Positions 8,004-16,943 of a DNA stretch of 64,000 nucleotides are shown piece by piece (position 1 is the first letter of the stretch; each line of letters begins with the position of its first letter). Position numbers and translations under genes: made by a program. The DNA is from Acetobacterium woodii DSM 1030 (GTDB lineage Bacteria; Bacillota; Clostridia; Eubacteriales; Eubacteriaceae): positions 496,001 through 560,000 of the forward strand of contig NC_016894.1 in the NCBI RefSeq assembly GCF_000247605.1, written 5' to 3'. The notes beneath the pieces are model-generated. The model made no database searches. It was not told the DNA's origin and worked only from the letters and a program-made list of their open reading frames with translations.

Positions 8004-9101
8004 ATGAGCACAAAGATTTTGATTGTCGATGATTCAACCACTGATCGTTTGATTATTAGTGCGATGCTGACTGATTATGAGACCCTGACAGCATGTGATG
8101 GGGTAGAAGCAATGGCGGTGATCGCAAAGAATCCAGATATTGATTTGGTGATTCTTGATTTAAATATGCCAAAGATGAATGGTTTTGAGGTTTTGGAAGC
8201 GATCCGGAAAAATCCTGAATATCGAAAAATACGAACGATTATTCTGACTAATTATGATGAAGTCGATAATGAAGTCAAAGGGTTGGAATTAGGGGCGGTC
8301 GACTATATTAGAAAACCTTTAAACATTCAATCGTTGCTAATCCGAATCAATATTCATATTAAGTTAAAAAGCATTCAAAAAATGATCGAGCAGGACAATC
8401 AAAGACTGGATGCCATGGTATTAAAAAAAACCAAAGAAGTTGCGGCGACCCGTGATATTACCATTCATGCGTTGGTTGGTTTGTTAGAAGTTCGTAATAT
8501 TGAGTCCTCGAATCATACCATCAGAACCCAATGGATTATGAAACTTTTGTGTAATCACCTCAAAACAAAAAAACAATATCAAGATATCCTCACGGAAGCT
8601 TATGTACAGGAACTCATTACGACCACACCACTGCATGATATTGGAAAAGTGGGAATTCCCGACAATATTTTATTAAAACCGGGGAAACTTACCGAAGCTG
8701 AATTTGAGATTATGAAAAAACATGTAGATTATGGCGTGAACGCATTGCAAAACGAAATTTATTCTGATGATGATGTGCCCAGTTTTATCAAAACGGCGAT
8801 GGAGATCGTCGGAGCGCATCATGAAAAATTTAATGGCAGCGGTTATCCGAGGGGATTATCCGGAAAAGCAATTCCGTTGCCGGGGCGTCTGATGGCAATT
8901 ATTGATGTCTATGACGCGCTGACGAGCGAACGTGTTTACAAACCGGCTTACGATTTTGATTGCAGTATTAAATTGATGAAAAGTGAAAGTGGGGAACATT
9001 TTGATCCGGATATTGTTGAAGGGTTTATGGAAATTAAAGAAAGTATTTTTGATGTTTCCAGAAAATTCACGCAGGAAACGGTCGTGATGGTGAAAAAATG
9101 A
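8004..9101 (+). CDS. response regulator with HD-GYP phosphodiesterase output
   Basis: The 365-residue protein has an N-terminal receiver domain (about 3-120) with an acidic pair (DDS), phosphoacceptor Asp52 in VILDLNMPKMNG, and the conserved Lys in RKPL. A linker helix leads to an HD-GYP domain (about 155-350) with HDIGKVGIP, AHHEKFNGSGYP and DVYDALTSERVYK. HD-GYP enzymes hydrolyse cyclic di-GMP, and all hallmark residues are present. The start has a strong GAGGGGG ribosome-binding site. It overlaps the following hybrid kinase by 4 bp (ATGA), so the kinase is probably its phosphodonor. The output is likely a drop in c-di-GMP. Confidence 0.92.
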   Translation: MSTKILIVDDSTTDRLIISAMLTDYETLTACDGVEAMAVIAKNPDIDLVILDLNMPKMNGFEVLEAIRKNPEYRKIRTIILTNYDEVDNEVKGLELGAVDYIRKPLNIQSLLIRINIHIKLKSIQKMIEQDNQRLDAMVLKKTKEVAATRDITIHALVGLLEVRNIESSNHTIRTQWIMKLLCNHLKTKKQYQDILTEAYVQELITTTPLHDIGKVGIPDNILLKPGKLTEAEFEIMKKHVDYGVNALQNEIYSDDDVPSFIKTAMEIVGAHHEKFNGSGYPRGLSGKAIPLPGRLMAIIDVYDALTSERVYKPAYDFDCSIKLMKSESGEHFDPDIVEGFMEIKESIFDVSRKFTQETVVMVKK

Positions 9102-12016
9102 AGCGAAAATTAGGTCCGGTATTGATCTTATTGATACTTTTATCAGGAATCCCTGATTTTTGTTATGCCAGCGATGCCAGCATTAACTGGTCATCCGATG
9201 AGCTGGCGTTTATGGAAGAACATCCGGTGATTCAAGTAGGGGTTGATCCGAAATTCGTGCCGTTTGAGTTTTTTGACGAAACGGGAAATTATCAAGGTCT
9301 GACATCTGACTATCTGGAAATAATCAGTCAAAAAACCGGTTTGAAATTTGAGATCGTGAAAAATCTTACTTGGACTGAAGCCTATGAAAAAGCCTTTCGT
9401 GGGGAAATTGACATGTTGCCGGCGATTTCCAAAACAGCGGCGCGGGAGCAGTATTTTTTATTTTCTGAACCCTATTATTATTTCAAGCGCGTGATTGTGA
9501 TTCGAAACACCACTAAAAATATCAATGATCTGGGAGATTTATATGGGCAAACGGTGGCGGTCCAAAGAAATAGTTCCCATCACAGTTATTTGGCAGATTA
9601 TCCACAGATTAACTTGAGCTTGTATGATTCCGTGGAATCCGCTTTAACTGCGGTTGCTAATGGAAGTGAAACAGTTTTTGTGGGGAATTTAGCCACCACC
9701 AATTATCTGATTCGTTCAACTGGGCTGACAAATTTAAAGTTTGTCGCTTTTGAATCAGACAAACAGCAGGGGCTTTATTTTGCCAGTCGCAGTGACTGGC
9801 CGGAATTGATCAGCATTATCAACAAAACATTGGAAACGATTACGCCGGAAGAAAAGATCGCCATTAATAATAAATGGATTGGGGTCGAAGTTGAACCGGA
9901 TTATGGACCAATTTATCAGATAATCATGATAATCGGCGGCATTATCGTGATTATTTGGCTGGTCTCGGTTTATTGGATTTTAAGGTTACGCCGGGAAATC
10001 GCCAAACGGAAAATAATTCAAAGTGATCTGGAAAGTGCAAAAATCGAAGCTGAAGCCGCCAATAATATTAAATCCAATTTTCTGGCGCGAATGTCTCACG
10101 AAATCAGGACGCCGCTGAATGCAATTATTGGAATGTCTTATCTGGCCAAAAAAGATCAGGTCATTGGCACTCAAAAAATGTATCTGGATCGGATTACCCA
10201 ATCGGCCAATATGATGTTAAGCATTATTAACGATATTTTGGATTATTCAAAAATTGAATCCGGAAAAATCGAATTGGAACGAGTACCCTTTAATCTCGAC
10301 TTGGTGATTCAAGATGTGATTAACATCATGTCGTTTAAAATAGAAGAACAGCGGATTGGTTTTAAATTGGCTAAAGATCCTAAGATACCAAATTGCTATT
10401 TTGGTGATGCGAAACGAATTGAACAGATTTTACTCAATTTAATTAATAATGCCACCAAATTTACAACGGTCGGGGAAGTTTCGCTGGATATCAGATTGAT
10501 TGCCAAGCAGGCGAATCAATATCATCTGACATTTTCGGTCAGTGATACGGGAATTGGGATGTCGGAAGATCAAATTAAAAATTTATTTGATCCTTTTTCT
10601 CAGGGGGATGCAAGTATTAATCGACGATTCGGAGGAACGGGTTTAGGGCTTTCGATTGTTAAAAGTTTAGTTGAAATGATGAATGGCGAAATTCAAGTGT
10701 ATAGCTCGGAGGGTGAGGGATCAACCTTTATTGTTAAACTGGTGTTGGAAGAAGATGTTGAAAAAGAAAAAGAATATCAAAAACAGGTGCAAGCATTGTA
10801 CTTTAACGATATTAAAACCTTAGTGTTAGAAAAAACCGGTTCCAACATGAACATTATTGACAGCTATTTAAGTGCTTTTGGGATGCATTGTGAGCTGACG
10901 ACATCGCCGGTGAGTGCCATTAATATGTTGGAACTGGAAAATGGAAAATTTTCTGATCCGTTTGATTTACTGATCCTTGATTATGATACGCCTGGTGGTG
11001 GTGGATTTAAGTTTATTGAAATGCTGCAGGAAAATAAAAGGATTGCTAAAAAGCCCAAAATTATCATGTTGTTACCGATGTTACGTGAGGATTTATTTAA
11101 TCGTTTGGATGATGCTGGGGTGGATGTTGGGATTGGTAAACCAATCATTCCCTCGATTTTATACAACGGGATTCTCGAAATCTTTAGGACCAAAGCGATT
11201 GTTGCGAACCAATCACTTAAACGAGAACAAAAAATAGAAAGTAACCGGCAAAATAACTACGGGGTTTTAGTTGTCGAGGATAATAAAACGAATCAGTTAA
11301 TTGCAAAATCACTTTTAGAACCTGAAGGTTTTCGCGTTTGGCTGGGTGATGAGGGACAAGCAGGTTTTGAAATATTTAAAGCGAATCAGCAGGATATTGA
11401 TATAGTCTTAATGGATTTGCACATGCCGATCCTTAATGGGTACGAAGCAGCAGAAAAAATTCGGGAGTTGTCAAAAGATATTCCGATTGTTGCGATGACC
11501 GCCGACGTGATTGAAGGGGTTAAAGAAAAATGTGAAGTTTATGGAATCCATCATTACATCAGTAAACCGTTTGATCCCGAACACTTTGTGGAAATAATCA
11601 AAAAAATTGTGAGCAGGAATGTATCGCAAAAAAAAGAAATTGAAATAACGCCAACTGAGCAGTCAAAGGAAAACGCACACGTTAAAATCCCCGTTCTTGA
11701 TCGGGAAGCAGGACTTAAATACATTGGAAACAATGAAGTTTTGTATCAACAAGTGTTATCGGCTTATTTAGTTGAAAATCAGGATGTAAATGATAAGCTG
11801 GCCGAAGCGATTAAAAACAAGCATTATAAAATTGCTGCGGAGATAGTTCATAAAATCAAAAGCAGTTCGGGAAGTATTGGTGCGAAGCCGCTGGTTCTGG
11901 TTGCAAGCGATTTGCAAAAAGCATTGGAAGCTAATCAAAAAGACAAGATTGAAGACCTTTATGGGCAGTTTGTCGAGCTAATGAATGAATTATTGGAAAA
12001 CATAAAAAAAGAATGA
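9098..12016 (+). CDS. hybrid sensor histidine kinase with periplasmic-type solute-binding sensor
   Basis: A 972-residue phosphorelay protein. In order: a signal peptide (1-25), an extracellular SBP_bac_3 domain (about 35-265), a transmembrane helix (about 273-293), a coiled linker, HisKA with His334 (MSHEIRTPLN), HATPase (DTGIGMS, GGTGLGLSIV), a first receiver-like domain, a second receiver with Asp773 (LMDLHMPILNG), and a C-terminal HPt domain with His918 (VHKIKSSSGS). The first receiver keeps ILDYDTPG but begins LVLEKTG, so it lacks the acidic pair and is probably not phosphorylated normally. The sensor resembles amino-acid-binding proteins; the ligand is unknown. It is translationally coupled to the upstream HD-GYP regulator. 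Confidence 0.92.
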   Translation: MKRKLGPVLILLILLSGIPDFCYASDASINWSSDELAFMEEHPVIQVGVDPKFVPFEFFDETGNYQGLTSDYLEIISQKTGLKFEIVKNLTWTEAYEKAFRGEIDMLPAISKTAAREQYFLFSEPYYYFKRVIVIRNTTKNINDLGDLYGQTVAVQRNSSHHSYLADYPQINLSLYDSVESALTAVANGSETVFVGNLATTNYLIRSTGLTNLKFVAFESDKQQGLYFASRSDWPELISIINKTLETITPEEKIAINNKWIGVEVEPDYGPIYQIIMIIGGIIVIIWLVSVYWILRLRREIAKRKIIQSDLESAKIEAEAANNIKSNFLARMSHEIRTPLNAIIGMSYLAKKDQVIGTQKMYLDRITQSANMMLSIINDILDYSKIESGKIELERVPFNLDLVIQDVINIMSFKIEEQRIGFKLAKDPKIPNCYFGDAKRIEQILLNLINNATKFTTVGEVSLDIRLIAKQANQYHLTFSVSDTGIGMSEDQIKNLFDPFSQGDASINRRFGGTGLGLSIVKSLVEMMNGEIQVYSSEGEGSTFIVKLVLEEDVEKEKEYQKQVQALYFNDIKTLVLEKTGSNMNIIDSYLSAFGMHCELTTSPVSAINMLELENGKFSDPFDLLILDYDTPGGGGFKFIEMLQENKRIAKKPKIIMLLPMLREDLFNRLDDAGVDVGIGKPIIPSILYNGILEIFRTKAIVANQSLKREQKIESNRQNNYGVLVVEDNKTNQLIAKSLLEPEGFRVWLGDEGQAGFEIFKANQQDIDIVLMDLHMPILNGYEAAEKIRELSKDIPIVAMTADVIEGVKEKCEVYGIHHYISKPFDPEHFVEIIKKIVSRNVSQKKEIEITPTEQSKENAHVKIPVLDREAGLKYIGNNEVLYQQVLSAYLVENQDVNDKLAEAIKNKHYKIAAEIVHKIKSSSGSIGAKPLVLVASDLQKALEANQKDKIEDLYGQFVELMNELLENIKKE

Positions 12017-12204
12017 AGCAAAATTATCCAGTCAGCAATAAAGGTTAAACTAATCAGCCAGAAGCAGCGAATAAAAAAGAAGCAAGCGCGATACAAATGG
12101 CTAAACAGTAAGTTAAATTCTCCGGATATCAACATTGATAAGATAGTAAAAAAAAATAAATATGCTATAATAAGCTCAAGTTGATTTGAATGAGGAGGGT
12201 AAAG

Positions 12205-13548
12205 ATGTTAAATATTGCGTCGCGTATTGATCGTTTGCCAATGACCCCAATGTTAAAAAAAATCCTGCTTTTAACGGGAATTGGGTGGATGTTTGATGCA
12301 ATGGATCAGGGAATGGTTTCGGGTGTGATGGCGGCCATTGGCAAGGAATGGGCGCTAGATCCCGGCCAGCTTGCGTTGCTGGGCAGTGTCGGGATGCTGG
12401 GAATGGCTTTAGGGGCGGGACTATCCGGGATGGCCGCAGATAAATGGGGAAGACGATCAGTGATCATGTGGACACTGGTAATTTATGGGGTGTCCAGTGC
12501 TCTTTCCGGTTTTGCCGTCAACTTTACGATGCTTTTAATGTTAAGATTTTGTACCGGTTTTGGACTGGGGGGCGAATTGCCAGCGGCCTCTACGTTGGTT
12601 AGTGAATTTTCGCCAACCCGCATGCGGGGGCGAAATGTTATCATTTTAGAAAGTTTCTGGGCTTGGGGATGGCTGATTGCCGCTTTTGTGGCGTATTTGT
12701 TTATTCCGGTCTACGGCTGGCGAATGGCATTTTTTGTCGGCGGAATTCCGGCTTTGTTTGCCGCATTTTTTCGGATGGCCATGCCAGAATCGCCACGGTA
12801 TTTAGAATCGGTCGGGAAAACGGCGGAAGCTGAAAAATTGCTGATGGTGATGGAAGAACAGGCAAATATTAGCAGTCAGGCTAAAACAGTCACTAACGAA
12901 ACCGATAAATTGACGCAGATTAAGACATCATTTTTAGATTTATGGTCCAAACAATACATCCGTTCGACGATTGTTTTATGGGTGATCTGGTTTGGTATCA
13001 ATTTTGGTTATTACGGTTTTGTGTTATGGACACCTTCGTTATTGGTGGCAAAAGGTTTTACCTTGACTAAAAGTTTCGAGTTTACCTTGATCATGTGTAT
13101 TGCCCAATTACCGGGATATTTCAGTGCCGCTTATCTGATTGAGAAAGTCGGCAGAAAAAAAGTGCTGGCCATTTATTTTGCCGGAACAGCGTTGTCGGCC
13201 TGGCTTTTTGGACATGCCGGCAGTGTTGAACAGATTCTGATTTATGGTTCGATGCTTTATTTCTTTAGTTTAGGGGCCTGGGGTTGTGTTTATGCCTATA
13301 CACCGGAAGTTTATCCGACCTTTTTCAGGGCTACCGGTTCCGGTTGGGCGGCCGCTTTTGGACGAATCGGAGCTTTTTCAGCACCGTTTATCGTACCGGT
13401 AATCTATAACTATTATGGCACCGAAATTGGTTATACCAATGTATTTATTACATTAACTCTGGTATTTGCCGTTGTCGCCATTGTAGTGGCAGTTTTTGGC
13501 AAGGAAACGATGGGTAAAACCCTGGAAGAGATCAATCAAACAGTGTGA
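12205..13548 (+). CDS. MFS transporter (NiaP / aromatic acid:H+ symporter type)
   Basis: A 447-residue, 12-helix major facilitator protein. Family features are FDAMDQGMVSG in the first helix, DKWGRRSV in loop 2-3, GFGLGGELPAASTLVSEF with RMRGR in helix 4, and PESPRYLES before the central loop. The closest types known to me are NiaP-like niacin transporters and the AAHS group, so a small carboxylate or vitamin substrate is likely but unproven. The start is the ATG at 12205, because the in-frame ATG at 12190 contains the AGGAGG ribosome-binding site. It is monocistronic with a strong terminator. Confidence 0.85.
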   Translation: MLNIASRIDRLPMTPMLKKILLLTGIGWMFDAMDQGMVSGVMAAIGKEWALDPGQLALLGSVGMLGMALGAGLSGMAADKWGRRSVIMWTLVIYGVSSALSGFAVNFTMLLMLRFCTGFGLGGELPAASTLVSEFSPTRMRGRNVIILESFWAWGWLIAAFVAYLFIPVYGWRMAFFVGGIPALFAAFFRMAMPESPRYLESVGKTAEAEKLLMVMEEQANISSQAKTVTNETDKLTQIKTSFLDLWSKQYIRSTIVLWVIWFGINFGYYGFVLWTPSLLVAKGFTLTKSFEFTLIMCIAQLPGYFSAAYLIEKVGRKKVLAIYFAGTALSAWLFGHAGSVEQILIYGSMLYFFSLGAWGCVYAYTPEVYPTFFRATGSGWAAAFGRIGAFSAPFIVPVIYNYYGTEIGYTNVFITLTLVFAVVAIVVAVFGKETMGKTLEEINQTV

Positions 13549-13560
13549 CAATAAAATAAT

Positions 13561-13603
13561 AAAACAGCCGCAGGTCAGGCAATTGACAAGCGGCTGTTTT
13601 TTT
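13561..13603 (+). terminator. intrinsic terminator after the MFS gene
   Basis: The 11-base arm ending ACAGCCGC (13561-13571) pairs perfectly with GCGGCTGT and its continuation (13590-13600), followed by more T. It may act in both directions, also ending the convergent flavodoxin operon. Confidence 0.9.
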
Positions 13604-13672
13604 AGTGGTGGTTACTAAACAAGTTGGACCAAAAAGATCAGTGGGAATTCAATCTTTCCAGGCAGGTAGTTT

Positions 13673-14164
13673 TTAAGTAAGTTGGTTAATAACGCTTGCC
13701 ATCTTGATGATATTTTCGGTTAATGGTTTCATTGGTGGCGTATTATTTTGGGCTTCGTTTTTGGCAACCATCTTAGTAATGAATTTATGAAAAAAGTTCA
13801 TTTGACCCGGTCGCATCTCGCCGCCGAAATTTTCAACAACGCTGGCTTTTTCGAGAAGAATTTCGGGAAAAGAATTTTTGAAATAGTCGCCGGCATGTTG
13901 ATCAGAACCGCAGCAGACGAAAAACCCCAACTGTTTGCTTTTTAGCGCATCAAGATTTATAAGACAATATTTCTTGATTTTTTTCTGAATCTGTCCCATA
14001 TAGATAGAGCCGCCAATTAAAATAATGTCAAAGTCATCTAAAGAGGGGAGTTTATCTTTGTTAATATTAACAAGATCGGTTTTGCCAGTTAAATTGTCCC
14101 TTAACATTTGGACGCAATCCTTCGTAAAACCATAGGTGCTGGCATAGATTATCAGTGTTTTCAT
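13673..14164 (-). CDS. flavodoxin-domain protein
   Basis: A 163-residue cytoplasmic flavodoxin-like protein. The FMN phosphate-binding loop YASTYGFTKDC follows the first strand, and DFDIILIGGSIYMGQI and GFFVCCGSD match the HemG/flavodoxin_5 type. It is expected to carry FMN and serve as an electron carrier or quinone-type reductase. It is the third gene of a minus-strand operon (marR, FMN-binding protein, flavodoxin), 17 bp after the second. Conserved partners suggest a small flavin redox module under MarR control. Confidence 0.82.
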   Translation of the reverse strand: MKTLIIYASTYGFTKDCVQMLRDNLTGKTDLVNINKDKLPSLDDFDIILIGGSIYMGQIQKKIKKYCLINLDALKSKQLGFFVCCGSDQHAGDYFKNSFPEILLEKASVVENFGGEMRPGQMNFFHKFITKMVAKNEAQNNTPPMKPLTENIIKMASVINQLT

Positions 14165-14181
14165 AAGTTCATATTCCTTTC

Positions 14182-14568
14182 TTATGGGGTTAAAGCATTT
14201 TCAATTGATTTAAGATAAGCTTTGCTGGTAACTGTGGCTCCACTGATTGTGTCCACGGTGGTATTCTGTTTCGCAATGACATTGTTGATAATGGCGTTAG
14301 TGACCTCCGGCTTTTCAATACTGACGGCTTTAACAACCGCAATATTTGAAATCCAATGGTCAGCAATGCTGACCGCAACCTCGTTGCTCCAACGGCCAGC
14401 GGTGTAAACACCGTGATAGGTGCCATTTTCAAAGTGCGCCAGATCAACGGAATCGATCGTCACATTTTCGCCGGCAGTTAAGCCATTAGTGAGATACAAA
14501 ATTCCACCAGTGCCGATCACTACCAATATACCTAAAATGATGAGAATAATAACGATTGCTTTTTTCAC
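14182..14568 (-). CDS. membrane-anchored FMN-binding domain protein
   Basis: The 128-residue protein has one N-terminal membrane helix (about 4-26) followed by an extracytoplasmic FMN-binding domain. Key features are the FENGTYHGVYTAGRW segment and the DTISGATVTSKAYLKSIENAL motif, whose SGATxTS is the site where FMN is covalently attached to Thr in NqrC/RnfG-type domains. It overlaps the upstream marR gene by 4 bp and precedes a flavodoxin gene, so it probably passes electrons at the membrane surface. An ApbE flavin transferase would be needed and is not in the window. Confidence 0.85.
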   Translation of the reverse strand: MKKAIVIILIILGILVVIGTGGILYLTNGLTAGENVTIDSVDLAHFENGTYHGVYTAGRWSNEVAVSIADHWISNIAVVKAVSIEKPEVTNAIINNVIAKQNTTVDTISGATVTSKAYLKSIENALTP

Positions 14569-15047
14569 TTTTTTCCTCCTGTTATTTTGTATTCCTGATC
14601 CATTTCTTCCAGGTTTGTTAACATTTTTTTAAGTAATGACCGAGTTTTTGCCATTTCCGCTGCAGTTATCCCGTTAAACAATTTTTGGGTGAAGACTTCC
14701 GATTTATGCTGGCTTTTTTTACCAAAAGAAGCGACGGCATCGGTCAACTTAATTCGTGTGATCCGGGCATCTTTAGGATCTTTTTCCATGATAACGAAAC
14801 CTTTTTGTTCTAATTTCAAGGCAACTTGCTTGATATTTTGATGGGAACTGCCCATTCCTTTTGCCACTTCTTTAATCGTCGGGGCATGATCAAAGGTATT
14901 TTCAACAACAATAGTGAGCAGCCATTGCTTAGTTGTTAAATGGTGTTCTTTTAGTTCTCTTTCTAATAATGTATCGATTTGATTAGCAACGATTTGAACA
15001 CTGCCAAAGATGAATTTTTGATCGGGCATTAAATCCATATTGTCCAA
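14565..15047 (-). CDS. MarR-family transcriptional regulator
   Basis: The 160-residue protein has a winged-helix core (about 38-110): LTTKQWLLTIV, TIKEVAKGMGSSHQNIKQVALKLEQKGFV and the beta-wing KDPKDARITRIKLT. The start is a TTG at 15045-15047, placed a proper distance from GGAGG; the in-frame ATG at 15036-15038 is too far from it. Its own promoter is overlaid by a perfect 38-bp palindrome, so it almost certainly represses itself along with the downstream FMN-binding and flavodoxin genes. The inducer is unknown; oxidant or phenolic ligands are typical. Confidence 0.88.
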   Translation of the reverse strand: MDNMDLMPDQKFIFGSVQIVANQIDTLLERELKEHHLTTKQWLLTIVVENTFDHAPTIKEVAKGMGSSHQNIKQVALKLEQKGFVIMEKDPKDARITRIKLTDAVASFGKKSQHKSEVFTQKLFNGITAAEMAKTRSLLKKMLTNLEEMDQEYKITGGKK

Positions 15048-15059
15048 AACATACCTCCA

Positions 15060-15097
15060 ATTATCTATTTAGGTAATGCATTACCTAAATAGATAAT
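15060..15097. promoter_or_regulatory. MarR operator: perfect 38-bp palindrome
   Basis: The palindrome centres between 15078 and 15079 and has 19 matching positions on each side. Its core reads AGGTAATGCATTACCT. A further half site (ATTACC) lies at 15100-15105. It covers the -10 box and start region of the marR promoter. Confidence 0.85.
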
Positions 15098-15121
15098 ACA
15101 TTACCTTTTTTAATTTGTCAA
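15093..15121 (-). promoter_or_regulatory. promoter of the marR-FMN-flavodoxin operon
   Basis: On the minus strand TTGACA (15116-15121) and TATTAT (15093-15098) are separated by 17 bp. The -10 box lies inside the operator palindrome. Confidence 0.8.
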
Positions 15122-15245
15122 TAGATATCAAAAAATTTGTTTTAGATAAAAGTTGAAGGCTATATAGATTTGAAAGGGTTTACAAGCATTTTTGAAGTTT
15201 AATTTCTTAAATTTATGTTATCATAGATAAGCATCGGAGGAAGAA

Positions 15246-16583
15246 ATGAATATACCAAAAATAGGAATGCGAATTTTTAAAACGTTTATCGCAGTTTATC
15301 TTTGTTTCTTAATCTATTTATTAAGAGGCGAGCAAGGATCTCCTTTTTATTCGACCATTGCAGCAATTTTATGTATGCAGCCTTATGTCGCCAATAGTTT
15401 TAAAGTCGCGATGAATCGAACTGTGGGGACCTTTATTGGTGGTTTGACGGGGCTGGCGCTGTTGATTTTTGAAAGAAATTTTATTCCCGTAGGGATACCG
15501 GCTTTGCAGTATTTTGTTGTTTCATTGTGTATTATCCCACTAATCTATTTTACCGTAACGATCAAAAAACAATCCGCTTCTTATATTACCTGCGTTGTCT
15601 TTTTAAGTGTGGCAGTGACCCATGGAGCCGATGTCAATCCGTTGATTTTTGCAGTTGATCGTATCTTAGATACGTTAATTGGAATTTTTGTATCGTTGGG
15701 GGTTAACGCTTTTCATTTGCCGCGACGCAAAAATCGAAAGATTTTATTTGTGACAAATTTAGATGGTTCATTGTTAAACAGCAGCGGTGAAATCAGCAGT
15801 TATTCGAGAATCCGATTAAATACAATGATGAAACAAGGGGCCTTAGTGACCATTGCAACAACCAGGAGTGTCGAAACCCTGCTTCCGCTTTTGGAGGGAA
15901 TCGAAATGAGATTGCCAATTATTATTATGAACGGGGCAGTTCGCTATGATCTCAAAAAAAGAACCTATTTAGCTTGTAAAAAAATGAATCACGAGACGGC
16001 AGAAACAATTATTGACGTTTTTGCAAAACGCAAGCTTAATTGTTTTACAACGACCATCATTAATGATGTTTTGCATGTCTACTATGATGAACTGATTAAT
16101 CCGGTTGAAGAATTGATTTATCATTCCAAAAAACGATTGCCGGAACAAAGTTATGTTTGTGGGGATTTGCCTAAGGATCAAGAGGTTTTATCAATTATGG
16201 CGGTGGATCAACTTGAAACTATTTTAGCTTTAAAAACTGAAATTGAAAAACTTAACATTGCTGTAGACGTTAATATTGAGTGTTATCCGGATGAAGCACA
16301 TAGTGGTTACTATTTTATTGAAATAACCAGTATTCAGGCGTCAGTAAAAAATGCGATTATCGAGATGAAAAAACAATACGCCATTAGTCAGGTAGTTGCT
16401 TTTGGCAATATGGAAAGAAACCAGGAAATGATGAACGCGGCGGATTATGCTTATGTCGTTAAAAATGCTGCCGATGAATTGCAGGACATGGAGCCGGCAA
16501 TGATTGGCACTAATGATAGTGATATTGTCGTTAAAACAATTGCCAGACATTTTTATATCAAGTTGTTGGCCAATAAAAAGTAG
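15246..16583 (+). CDS. FUSC-like membrane protein fused to a catalytically degenerate Cof-type HAD domain
   Basis: The 445-residue protein has an N-terminal membrane region (about 10-150, four to five helices) like aromatic-acid exporter/FUSC proteins, including QPYVANSFKVAMNRTVGTFIGG. A C-terminal Cof-type HAD domain (about 165-430) follows. In HAD motif I the nucleophilic Asp is replaced by Asn171 (TNLDGS). Motif II Thr is kept (IATTRS). Motif IV, normally GDxxND, reads GNMERN (387-392), losing both acidic residues. The domain is therefore predicted not to be a phosphatase and may instead bind a phosphorylated ligand. The ribosome-binding site is GGAGG. It stands alone, divergent from the marR operon. 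Confidence 0.82.
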   Translation: MNIPKIGMRIFKTFIAVYLCFLIYLLRGEQGSPFYSTIAAILCMQPYVANSFKVAMNRTVGTFIGGLTGLALLIFERNFIPVGIPALQYFVVSLCIIPLIYFTVTIKKQSASYITCVVFLSVAVTHGADVNPLIFAVDRILDTLIGIFVSLGVNAFHLPRRKNRKILFVTNLDGSLLNSSGEISSYSRIRLNTMMKQGALVTIATTRSVETLLPLLEGIEMRLPIIIMNGAVRYDLKKRTYLACKKMNHETAETIIDVFAKRKLNCFTTTIINDVLHVYYDELINPVEELIYHSKKRLPEQSYVCGDLPKDQEVLSIMAVDQLETILALKTEIEKLNIAVDVNIECYPDEAHSGYYFIEITSIQASVKNAIIEMKKQYAISQVVAFGNMERNQEMMNAADYAYVVKNAADELQDMEPAMIGTNDSDIVVKTIARHFYIKLLANKK

Positions 16584-16632
16584 CGGCAGAAACCGCTGGA
16601 AGCGATGGAATATTTTGTAATTAGAATACAAA

Positions 16633-16661
16633 TTGACACAATATATAGTATGTGGTAGAAT
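16633..16661 (+). promoter_or_regulatory. promoter of the riboswitch-nrdGD transcript
   Basis: TTGACA and TAGAAT are spaced by 17 bp, just upstream of the cobalamin riboswitch. Confidence 0.8.
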
Positions 16662-16683
16662 AAAAACAACAAAATAAGATAAT

Positions 16684-16835
16684 ATTGGTGCTGCACCGTT
16701 GAGTGCAGTTTAGGGGAACCGGGTGTAAATCCTGGACGGTCCCGCCACTGTAAAGGGGAGCTTTCTTTAGCAAAATAATCAGCAGTACCGGATTGTTGAT
16801 AAGGGCAGCCGAACCTAAGTCAGATTACCCACCTT
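16684..16835 (+). promoter_or_regulatory. cobalamin (AdoCbl) riboswitch
   Basis: The element carries the conserved B12-box landmarks in order: GGTGCTGCACC, TTTAGGGGAACCGGGTG, AATCCTGGACGGTCCCGCC, ACTGTAA, and near the 3' end AAGTCAGATTACCC. A terminator-like hairpin follows at 16889-16920, so ligand binding probably stops transcription. The downstream genes are nrdG and nrdD, whose product does not need B12. The logic is that cobalamin silences the B12-independent reductase when a B12-dependent NrdJ can work. Confidence 0.92.
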
Positions 16836-16888
16836 TATTGGATTAGCCTAAACTCTACGCGCGATGGAGGATGAGATGCACAAATTTG

Positions 16889-16920
16889 ATGCCTCTTGAC
16901 ACGTTGTCGAGGGGTATTTT
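16889..16920 (+). terminator. riboswitch expression-platform terminator
   Basis: A stem of about 13 bp with a CGT loop (GCCTCTTGACA paired with TGTCGAGGGGT and flanks) ends in four T. It lies between riboswitch and nrdG. Confidence 0.65.
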
Positions 16921-16943
16921 GATGGCTAAAATAAATAAAAAAA

